The notes below the pieces were generated by a model that was given only the letters and a program-made list of their open reading frames with translations, had not been told where the DNA came from and ran no database searches. A stretch of DNA of 5,889 nucleotides. Origin: Armatimonadota bacterium (GTDB lineage: Bacteria; Armatimonadota; Zipacnadia; Zipacnadales; UBA11051). The position numbers and the translations under genes were made by a program. The stretch covers positions 1-5,889 of the forward strand of contig JAUWOG010000167.1 of the NCBI GenBank assembly GCA_030612305.1. The letters are read 5' to 3'. Below, one piece after another: positions 1-5,470 of the stretch. The first letter of the stretch is position 1; every line of letters starts with the position of its first letter.

Positions 1-24
1 AATGAGCGCGCCAGCCAGTAGCAT
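1..24 (-). CDS. Possible 5' end of a gene with a hydrophobic N-terminus, cut by the left edge
   Basis: On the minus strand an ATG at 24-22 opens a frame reading MLLAGALI to the window edge. The codons just before it (RIRQQL) are also open, so a start a little further upstream would give a positively charged n-region followed by a hydrophobic core, as in a signal peptide or first membrane helix. The only ribosome-binding signal is a weak AGG nine bases before the ATG. The frame is the same as that of yebC and is open from the yebC stop onward, but 27 open codons is not significant in GC-rich DNA. ruvC is a frequent neighbour of yebC in other bacteria, but these residues do not look like a RuvC start. 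Only eight codons are visible, so no function can be given. Confidence 0.22.
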
Positions 25-81
25 CAGTTGCTGCCTGATCCTGGAAGCACTGTGCCCAATTGCTGAGTTGTTGCGTTGACC

Positions 82-843
82 TCACGACGCGGCTTCGAGG
101 GCGTCGAGGAGCGCGTCGGAGATCTCGAAGTTGGAATGCACCTGCTGCACGTCGTCGTGGTCATCGAGGCGGTCGAGGAGCTTGATGATCCTCGGAGCGT
201 CCTCGTCAGAGACCGGATTTGTGGTTGTAGGCAGCATCGTGACCTCGGCGCGCTCGGTCGGGATACCGGCCTCCTTCAGCGCGTCATAGACGGCGCTGAA
301 CTGCCTCGGCTCAGTGTGGATTTCGATGGTGTTTTCCTCTTCGTCCTCAATGAGGTCTTCGGCGCCGGCCTCCACAGCCATCATGAAGACCTCGTCGTAG
401 TCAACCTCATCTCGCGGGACGACGATGACCCCCTTGCTGTGAAACATCCACTGGACGCATCCGGCAGTGCCCATGTTGCCGCCGAACTCCTTGAGGATGT
501 TGCGGATGTCGCTGACGGCGCGCTGCGTGTTGTCGGTCAGGACACTGACCATGAGCGCGACGCCGGCAGGCCCGTAGCCTTCATACAGAGCGTTCTCATA
601 GGTGACGCCGTCGAGTTCGCCGGTGCCCTGTTTGATGGCGCGTTCGATGTTGTCTTTGGGCATCTCCGCGTCCTTGGCCTTGTCTATGCAGGTGCGGAGA
701 GTGGGGTTCATGTCGGGATCGCCGCCGCCGTCACGCGCCGCAACCGTGATCATGCGCGAGAGCTTGCTGAATGCGCTCGAGCGCTTGGCATCCTGACGGG
801 TCTTACGATGTACGATGTTTGCCCATTTGGAATGTCCTGCCAT
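82..843 (-). CDS. yebC: YebC/PmpR/TACO1 family protein
   Basis: The 253-residue protein is close to the usual family length of about 240 to 250. It opens with the family signature MAGHSKWANI, followed by HRKTRQDAKR, the glycine-rich segment around residues 38-43 (DGGGDP), MPKDNIERAIKQGTGE near residues 61-76, YEGYGP near 88-93 and LTDN near 102-105; a C-terminal HSNFEIS segment matches the usual end of domain 3. YebC proteins have been described as DNA-binding regulators; more recent work on bacterial YebC and mitochondrial TACO1 supports a role in translation, helping ribosomes through proline-rich stretches. Which role applies here cannot be read from sequence. The protein has no signal peptide and should be cytoplasmic. 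The ATG is preceded by GGAGGA (852-857) with an eight-base spacer. It follows the sialidase-like gene after 117 bases that contain a separate promoter, so it is probably transcribed on its own. Confidence 0.96.
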   Translation of the reverse strand: MAGHSKWANIVHRKTRQDAKRSSAFSKLSRMITVAARDGGGDPDMNPTLRTCIDKAKDAEMPKDNIERAIKQGTGELDGVTYENALYEGYGPAGVALMVSVLTDNTQRAVSDIRNILKEFGGNMGTAGCVQWMFHSKGVIVVPRDEVDYDEVFMMAVEAGAEDLIEDEEENTIEIHTEPRQFSAVYDALKEAGIPTERAEVTMLPTTTNPVSDEDAPRIIKLLDRLDDHDDVQQVHSNFEISDALLDALEAAS

Positions 844-881
844 GTGTCTGGTCCTCCATTGTGTGGCGTCGCAGCACGTGT

Positions 882-910
882 ATTATAACGAGCGAGCCGC
901 CGGCCTGCAA
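882..910 (-). promoter_or_regulatory. Sigma70-like promoter for yebC
   Basis: Read on the minus strand, a perfect TATAAT lies at 887-882 and TTGCAG at 910-905, separated by exactly 17 bases. The -10 matches consensus in all six positions; the -35 keeps the TTG. A transcript would start near 875 and leave a leader of roughly 30 bases carrying the GGAGGA ribosome-binding site. The spacer and -35 overlap a 9-bp inverted repeat (895-926). The promoter is assigned by pattern only. Confidence 0.55.
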
Positions 911-926
911 ATGCCGACCGGCGGCT
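895..926 (-). terminator. 9-bp stem-loop after the sialidase-like gene, possible terminator or operator
   Basis: A perfect inverted repeat pairs 895-903 (AGCCGCCGG) with 918-926 (CCGGCGGCT) across a 14-base loop. It lies 34 bases past the stop codon of the sialidase-like gene and about 50 bases before yebC. The stem is GC-rich enough to stop transcription, but no T-run follows on either strand, so it is not a textbook intrinsic terminator. It overlaps the -35 and spacer of the predicted yebC promoter, so a protein-binding site or a spread extragenic repeat are alternatives. Confidence 0.4.
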
Positions 927-960
927 GGTATCTCGTGCTGTGCGTTGACTCTCAGGCGGC

Positions 961-2055
961 CTATTCCAGCGTCCAGCGCGTGTAGAGGATTCCGCCGGGG
1001 TCCTGCGCGTACACCAGCATCTGTGCGGGGGCCTGCGGCTGCTTGAGGTTGGAGTAGAACACAGTCAGTATCTGGCCGGGAGTGACTTCCAGCGAGACGG
1101 GATAGCCCATGTCGCAGGGCTCGTCGAAGTCGTAGATGGTGATAGTATTGTCGGTGTCCCAGGTGCAGCCCTCGTCATAGGAAAGCGCGCCACGGATACT
1201 GAAGGGGTCGCGGCGATGGCCATAGACGCAGAGAATCGGCCCTGAGCTGAGACGGGTCAGATGCGGCGGGCACCCCCACATCGCCGTCTGCTCGAGCTCG
1301 GTCCAGGTGTAGCCGCCATCGTCGGAGGTGGCCTGGTACAGGTATCGCCGGTCGCGGTCAGAGAACTCGGTGCGGACCATAGCGAGCAGGTGGCCGGGCG
1401 AAAGCTCCAGCACGTGGTTCTCGTTGAAGAGACCATGGACATCGGTGTCGGCCCCGACAGGCCCGCGCAGTTGCGTTATCTCGGCCCCCGGACCGCCCTT
1501 GTCCGGCGACTCCCAGACCCCGGCGGGGCCGTCACGGCCGGCGGACGTGATGTAGAGGAGACGGCCGTCACTGAGGGCAGCCGGGCCGGCGTGGTGGCCG
1601 ACGGGGATCTCATGGGCGTCTTCCCACGTATAGCCGCCGTCATTGCAGCGCATGAGCCAGCCGCCGACGGGGGTATCTTCGGTGATGCCCTGGCGCTTGC
1701 CGCGCGCGGCCCACTGCGACTGCCACGGTTCCGGGACGCGGCCGCTGTCCAGCCAGCCCAAGTAAGCCGTAGAGGTGAACCAGGTCAGGACAAGGGTCCC
1801 GTCGGCCATGGTGAGCAGGTTGGCGTCGCGGTCATCGAGCTCGCTGTCGAAGACCTCCTGAGGGAGGTCCCAGGTCTTGCCGCCGTCGTATGAATGGATG
1901 ACGACTTCCCGCCCGACGGGGTCAACGTGGTACTTGCGCTCGGAGGCGGCCACGAGGATATGGTCCCCCTCGACGCGCGTGATGCCCGGCCAGCCGTACA
2001 TCTGGTCGGGACGAGATGCGACTGTTCCGTGCTCGAAGTTGCCGGCTTGCAGCAT
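961..2055 (-). CDS. Sialidase-like (BNR/Asp-box) beta-propeller protein
   Basis: The 364-residue protein carries four Asp boxes, the S-x-D-x-G-x-T-W turn of sialidase-type six-bladed propellers: SYDGGKTW at 55-62, CNDGGYTW at 137-144, SDDGGYTW at 244-251 and SYDEGCTW at 292-299. A degenerate fifth may lie at 183-188. Conserved arginines in LLAMVRTE (Arg228) and in RRDPFSIRGALSYD (Arg281, 282 and 288) resemble the second and third members of the sialidase arginine triad; no clear FRIP motif for the first arginine is visible. Proteins of this type are often annotated exo-alpha-sialidase, but many act on other glycans or have no shown activity, so the substrate is open. No signal peptide or membrane segment is seen, so it appears cytoplasmic. 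The ATG follows a strong GGGAGGG (2065-2071) at nine bases. It lies 42 bases after pta, consistent with one transcript. Confidence 0.85.
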   Translation of the reverse strand: MLQAGNFEHGTVASRPDQMYGWPGITRVEGDHILVAASERKYHVDPVGREVVIHSYDGGKTWDLPQEVFDSELDDRDANLLTMADGTLVLTWFTSTAYLGWLDSGRVPEPWQSQWAARGKRQGITEDTPVGGWLMRCNDGGYTWEDAHEIPVGHHAGPAALSDGRLLYITSAGRDGPAGVWESPDKGGPGAEITQLRGPVGADTDVHGLFNENHVLELSPGHLLAMVRTEFSDRDRRYLYQATSDDGGYTWTELEQTAMWGCPPHLTRLSSGPILCVYGHRRDPFSIRGALSYDEGCTWDTDNTITIYDFDEPCDMGYPVSLEVTPGQILTVFYSNLKQPQAPAQMLVYAQDPGGILYTRWTLE

Positions 2056-2081
2056 GATGATACACCCTCCCTCAGTATGTG

Positions 2082-2096
2082 CGACACGAATTGTCG
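2082..2096 (-). repeat. Small inverted repeat in the pta to sialidase-like gap
   Basis: CGACA (2082-2086) and TGTCG (2092-2096) form a perfect 5-bp hairpin with a five-base loop directly after the pta stop codon. No T-run follows. It could shield the pta message end or mean nothing; a 5-bp repeat is expected by chance fairly often. Confidence 0.25.
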
Positions 2097-2097
2097 G

Positions 2098-3108
2098 TCA
2101 CTGGGGCACTGCTGAGCGGACGGCGGCGATGGCAATGACGTTACAGATGTCATCGGTCGAGGCACCGCGTGAGAGATCCATGCCGACCCTCGCGAGGCCC
2201 TGGAGGAGCGGCCCGTATGCGCCTGCACCGCCGAGACGCTGCGTCAGCTTGTAGGCGATGTTACCGGCCGCGAGGTCGGGGAAGATGAGGACGTTGGCGC
2301 GGCCCTGGATCTCGGAGAGCGGGCACTTGACCGCCGCCACCTCAGGTACGATGGCGGCATCGGCCTGCAGTTCCCCCTCGATGAGCAGGTCGGGGCGTCT
2401 GTCGCGGGCGATCCTGGTCGCCTCGATGACCTTCTCGACGGACGGGTGTCTGGCGCTACCCATGGTGGAGAATGAGAGCATCGCGATTCTGGGCTCGGCC
2501 TGGAGATAGATGCGGGCGCTCTCCGCGCTGGCGATGGCGATGTCGGAGAGCTGGAGAGCAGTTGGCTCGGGGTTGACCCCCGCATCGGCATAGATGAAGG
2601 CGCCGTCGCTACCCATGTGCGTCCGGGATGTGGTCAGGAGGAGGCAACTGCTGGCCAGCGAGATGCCGTCGGCGACGCCGATGAGTTGGAAGAGCGGGCG
2701 GAGAACCTTGGGCGTAGAGGTGACAGCGCCAGCGACGGTGGCATTGACCTTCTCGGCCCTCAGGAGCAGCGTCGCGCAGTAGAGGGGGTCAAGTGCAACC
2801 TCTTCGGCCTCCGTCTCACTGATGCCCTTGTGCTTGCGGAGCTCGTAGAAGAGCCGCGCGTTTTCGGACTGAATCGTGTCATCGGCCGGGTCAGTAATCT
2901 CGATGCCGTCGAGTGACACGTTCTTGTCTTTGGCGGCCGTGTGGACGGCGTCTCTGGGGCCGATGAGGATGATATTGGCTATCTTCCTGTCCGTGGCCAT
3001 ACGTGCTGCGCGGAGTGTGCGTGCGTCGCCGGCTTCGGGCAGCGCAACAGTCTGCGAGAGCCCTTGCGCGCGCTCGATGATTGAGTCCATTATTTCTGAT
3101 TGTCGCAT
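2098..3108 (-). CDS. pta: Phosphate acetyltransferase (phosphotransacetylase)
   Basis: Pta converts acetyl-CoA and phosphate to acetyl phosphate and CoA in the cytoplasm; with acetate kinase this yields ATP and acetate, or runs in reverse to activate acetate. From the chosen start the protein has 336 residues, the size of the short form without the N-terminal extension of E. coli Pta. C-terminal signatures are clear: EGELQADAA at 244-252, NVLIFPDLAAGNIAYK at 272-287, GPLLQGL at 299-305 and DLSRG at 311-315. Ser313, Arg314, Asp320 and Arg291 align by my reading with active-site residues known from Methanosarcina Pta; the Cys usual after SRG is Ala316, and the usual PVND before LSRG is changed to VGMD. 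Phosphate butyryltransferase is a less likely alternative. An in-frame ATG at 3153 would add 15 residues, but only the ATG at 3108 has a proper ribosome-binding site. No acetate kinase gene is in the window. It lies 60 bases after the M55 peptidase gene. Confidence 0.92.
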   Translation of the reverse strand: MRQSEIMDSIIERAQGLSQTVALPEAGDARTLRAARMATDRKIANIILIGPRDAVHTAAKDKNVSLDGIEITDPADDTIQSENARLFYELRKHKGISETEAEEVALDPLYCATLLLRAEKVNATVAGAVTSTPKVLRPLFQLIGVADGISLASSCLLLTTSRTHMGSDGAFIYADAGVNPEPTALQLSDIAIASAESARIYLQAEPRIAMLSFSTMGSARHPSVEKVIEATRIARDRRPDLLIEGELQADAAIVPEVAAVKCPLSEIQGRANVLIFPDLAAGNIAYKLTQRLGGAGAYGPLLQGLARVGMDLSRGASTDDICNVIAIAAVRSAVPQ

Positions 3109-3117
3109 TGAGTGTTG

Positions 3118-3123
3118 TCCTCT
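3118..3123 (-). promoter_or_regulatory. Ribosome-binding site that sets the pta start
   Basis: AGAGGA (minus strand, 3123-3118) ends nine bases before the ATG at 3108. The in-frame ATG at 3153 lies inside the loop of a 6-bp inverted repeat and has no comparable site, and the ATG at 3090 has none. This favours MRQSEIMDSI as the N-terminus. Confidence 0.7.
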
Positions 3124-3137
3124 TGGAGTACCCGGGG

Positions 3138-3159
3138 CCAGGTCGTGAGGCATACCTGG
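3138..3159 (-). repeat. Inverted repeat between the M55 peptidase gene and pta
   Basis: CCAGGT (3138-3143) and ACCTGG (3154-3159) form a perfect 6-bp stem with a ten-base loop, sitting between the peptidase stop codon and the pta ribosome-binding site. No T-run follows. It may be an mRNA processing or stability element; a chance origin is possible. Confidence 0.35.
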
Positions 3160-3168
3160 TGGATGGTG

Positions 3169-3954
3169 CTAGAAGCCGTAGATATCGAGAGGGGAGTCGA
3201 ATGTCGCCACCCAGGTATTGTCATTGATTCTCTTGCCGAGGTGCTCGCCGCGTTTCTCGGCGTACTCCGGGTTCTGAATGACCATCTTCGCCTCGAGCGG
3301 GAAATCCATCTTGAAGGGCGTGCATGCGTCAGTGCGCTGCAGGCACTCGATGGCGCCTTCTCGAATCATCTCGTGAGCCTTCTCGGGAGCAATGAGCACA
3401 CCACACTGGCGTGACCAGCCCTCCTTGACCGCAACCGTGACGATGTCGTCGCCGAGGAAATGATGGGCCTCCTCACAGCACGCGACATCGCCGGTGAGCA
3501 TGACTATCGGCACATCGAAATGTCCGATGACGAGTGCGCTCTGGACGATCTCGCCGGACTCGATGCCACCGTACCAGTATTTGGTCTCGGCCATGCTGCT
3601 CTGCGTGTGGTGCATCATGCCGGTTTCGGTGCCGTTCATGGCATGATAGCCGAGCAGGACGGCGGCGTCAAAGGTGCGGTCGAGGCCGCCGGCGGGCCGG
3701 GGGCGCTCGGTGCCGGTGAAGTACCTCGCGCCGGGGTGCATGAGTTGGGGGATGAAGTTGCAGCCGCTGGCATGGCCGTCGCTGATGACGATGTCGGTGG
3801 CGCCGCCCTCGAGCAGGCCTTCGACAAGCGCATGCAGGTCGGCCATCAGCAGAGGGCGACCCTCCTTCTGATAGAGGTCCGGATCGCGGCCACATTGCGC
3901 GAAAGTCGAGATGCCGCTGACGCCTTCCATGTCCGTTGCGACGAAGACCTTCAT
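3169..3954 (-). CDS. dppA: M55 family metallopeptidase (DppA-type D-aminopeptidase)
   Basis: Family M55 enzymes are zinc-dependent aminopeptidases; Bacillus subtilis DppA removes N-terminal D-Ala from short peptides such as D-Ala-D-Ala and is a cytoplasmic ring-shaped decamer. The 261-residue protein is near the family's length. The N-terminal metal motif is ATDMEG with Asp8 and Glu10; SDGHASG gives His61, LLGYHAM gives His104, HHTQSS follows at 115-120, and GIESGE gives Glu135. These match in order and near position the binuclear zinc ligands of DppA (Asp8, Glu10, His60, His104, Glu133). TGDVACCEEA (154-163) is another family segment. The Asn-Gly usual before xxxGE is Gly-Gly here (129-130), from memory of relatives. 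No signal peptide is seen. The ATG has AGGGGA (3963-3968) eight bases upstream. It lies 78 bases after the glycosidase gene and 60 before pta. No dipeptide transporter gene is in the window. The exact substrate is inferred from the family. Confidence 0.92.
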   Translation of the reverse strand: MKVFVATDMEGVSGISTFAQCGRDPDLYQKEGRPLLMADLHALVEGLLEGGATDIVISDGHASGCNFIPQLMHPGARYFTGTERPRPAGGLDRTFDAAVLLGYHAMNGTETGMMHHTQSSMAETKYWYGGIESGEIVQSALVIGHFDVPIVMLTGDVACCEEAHHFLGDDIVTVAVKEGWSRQCGVLIAPEKAHEMIREGAIECLQRTDACTPFKMDFPLEAKMVIQNPEYAEKRGEHLGKRINDNTWVATFDSPLDIYGF

Positions 3955-3992
3955 AACTCACATCCCCTGATGTCGTAGTTGCCCGAACCGGT

Positions 3993-4006
3993 GTGGTAAT
4001 GACCAC
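3993..4006 (-). repeat. Small hairpin in the glycosidase to M55 peptidase gap
   Basis: GTGGT (3993-3997) and ACCAC (4002-4006) pair perfectly around a four-base loop in the 78-base gap. No T-run follows, so a terminator is unlikely and read-through into the peptidase gene is plausible. A 5-bp stem can arise by chance. Confidence 0.25.
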
Positions 4007-4032
4007 GATGATTATGGGCCGACATTCAGATA

Positions 4033-5406
4033 TCAAGGCCCTTCCGCCGGCATCGTTGTCAGTGTGAGCAGCGAGCGCGCGGCCAGTTGCAGCCGGATGC
4101 CCCCGTCGTGGACCGGCATGGCTTCGAGTTCTCTGAAGCCCTCATGTTGACCTGTATGGATGGCGCGGAATTGCGTGGCATCTGCAGGAACACCGGAGAT
4201 GCTCGCGGCGCGTTCCTCGCCGAAGTTGGCGATGTGCAGCGTGTAGCGCGGGCGGCCTTCGTGTACAGCGGCGAAGGCGGTGAACAGGACATCGGGATGA
4301 GCGGAAGTTGTGGCCAGCGCATCGGCCTTATGTGGCGTCAGGTTGCAGAAGTGCTTGATGAAATGGAAGCGGGTAGTCGGGATGAGTTGCTGCCGGCCGT
4401 CGTCGAGCTTCTCCTCTCTGACGATGGCATAATCGGACGTGAACTCCCATTGCATGGTGCCCTGCGGACACGCGTGGAGGAGCAGCTCCTGGTACATGCG
4501 CAGTTCGCGGAGTGCGTAGTCGAAGGAGTCAAACGACCCGGTCTTCCAGGCAAAAGGATCAACCCCCAACTCCGTGACGAGGAGAGGGAGCTTGAGGCTC
4601 TTGGCGAGGTCCGCCCAGGCGGCATAGTGCTCGGGCTTGCCTCCGCCCCAGCTATGGAACCCGACAGCACCGACGTACTGCATGGCGTCGGGGTCGCGGG
4701 TGGTCGGGAGGGCGGAGGTATGTGTGCCGCGCGGGCCGGGCGCATCCGCCAGCAGCATCTTCGTCTTGAGGCCGAGGCCCCGGAGGGGAGCGCCGATGCG
4801 CTTGATAGCGTCGCGGTGTTCGTCGGCGGAAAGCAGCACCATCACGCCGATATTGGCCTCGTTGAATGAGAAGAGATCCGGCTCGACGCCATAGTGGCTC
4901 TTCGCGTGCAGCAGATAGGAGCCGATGCACTCGAGTAGCTCCGGCCACTTGTCGGGATGGATGCGGCGGCGATGAGTGTTGCGCGCTTTGCCCGGCTCGA
5001 CGTAGAGCCATTCGGGAAGCCACCACACGCTGGCGACGTAGGGAATGCCCATATCCTGGATGCGTCTGGCGATGAGAAACTCGCGGCGGAGCTTCGAGCC
5101 GGGGATGTCGCGGTCGTCATAGTAGTCCAGATTCGGGATCGTGGGTGAGGCGTTGTCGTTCTCAGGCTCCCAGTCGGCGAGGCGCATTTCAGTGCGCGCC
5201 CAGGCGATGCGGAGGTTGTCCAGAGTGTAGCCGGTCGCCGGCGCGTCGAGGCCGAAACAGTAGTTCCCGCCGAAGCCGTCGAGCCGGTAGCGCACCTGCT
5301 CGGCATCAAGCGTCAGACGCACCTGTCCCTGCTGAGCCAGGGACGTGCAGGAGGTAAGCAGGACACAGCAGGACACTGCCCACGCAAGTGTGGCGATGCG
5401 GGTCAT
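4033..5406 (-). CDS. Lipoprotein-type glycoside hydrolase, clan GH-A, GH30-like
   Basis: The 457-residue protein starts with a short charged n-region (MTR), a hydrophobic stretch and a lipobox LTSC at 17-20, so it is probably a lipoprotein; the residue after Cys20 is Thr, not Asp, which in a diderm would favour the outer membrane. Signal peptidase I cleavage after SLA (Ala24) is the alternative. The core looks like a TIM barrel of clan GH-A: GFGGNYCFG at 44-52 resembles the GH30 N-terminal motif, SVWWLPEWL (126-134) resembles the GH30 segment with WSPPAWM, FNEAN supplies the likely acid/base Glu183 and VTELG the likely nucleophile Glu279, 96 residues apart. HSWGG at 251-255 fits strand 6. Residues from about 355 form a beta-rich C-terminal domain ending in AARSLLTLTT, like the side domain of GH30. 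The substrate is unknown; GH30 members act on glucosyl, xylan and related beta-linked glycans, and GH39 or GH5-like assignment is possible. The ATG has AGGTGA (5414-5419) seven bases upstream. Confidence 0.8.
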   Translation of the reverse strand: MTRIATLAWAVSCCVLLTSCTSLAQQGQVRLTLDAEQVRYRLDGFGGNYCFGLDAPATGYTLDNLRIAWARTEMRLADWEPENDNASPTIPNLDYYDDRDIPGSKLRREFLIARRIQDMGIPYVASVWWLPEWLYVEPGKARNTHRRRIHPDKWPELLECIGSYLLHAKSHYGVEPDLFSFNEANIGVMVLLSADEHRDAIKRIGAPLRGLGLKTKMLLADAPGPRGTHTSALPTTRDPDAMQYVGAVGFHSWGGGKPEHYAAWADLAKSLKLPLLVTELGVDPFAWKTGSFDSFDYALRELRMYQELLLHACPQGTMQWEFTSDYAIVREEKLDDGRQQLIPTTRFHFIKHFCNLTPHKADALATTSAHPDVLFTAFAAVHEGRPRYTLHIANFGEERAASISGVPADATQFRAIHTGQHEGFRELEAMPVHDGGIRLQLAARSLLTLTTMPAEGP

Positions 5407-5470
5407 GCTGTCTTCACCTGGTCAGTGGAGGGCGTGAGTGGCACACAAGCCGCCCATGCCGGTCATGGCG

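Noticed and set aside
76..888. A 270-codon open frame on the plus strand opposite yebC
   Set aside because: It is fully antisense to a protein with strong family motifs, has no ribosome-binding site and its translation resembles no family; such mirror frames are common in GC-rich genes.
1261..1893. Plus-strand open frame opposite the sialidase-like gene
   Set aside because: It is a shadow of the Asp-box gene; the Asp-box residues are encoded on the minus strand only.
3460..3978. Plus-strand open frame opposite the M55 peptidase gene
   Set aside because: It mirrors a gene with intact metal-ligand motifs and has no independent support.
4011..4036. Possible promoter for the M55 peptidase gene: TTGATA (4036-4031) and CATAAT (4016-4011) on the minus strand
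   Set aside because: The spacer is only 14 bases, too short for a normal sigma70 promoter, and no better -10 fits the 16 to 18 base range.
4087..4869. A 260-codon open frame on the plus strand opposite the glycosidase gene
   Set aside because: It is antisense to a gene with a lipobox and catalytic motifs; no domain, start signal or credible protein composition supports it.
5430..5455. GGGCG/CGCCC inverted repeat in the gap between the propeller and glycosidase genes
   Set aside because: Only five base pairs with a 16-base loop and no T-run; not distinguishable from chance.
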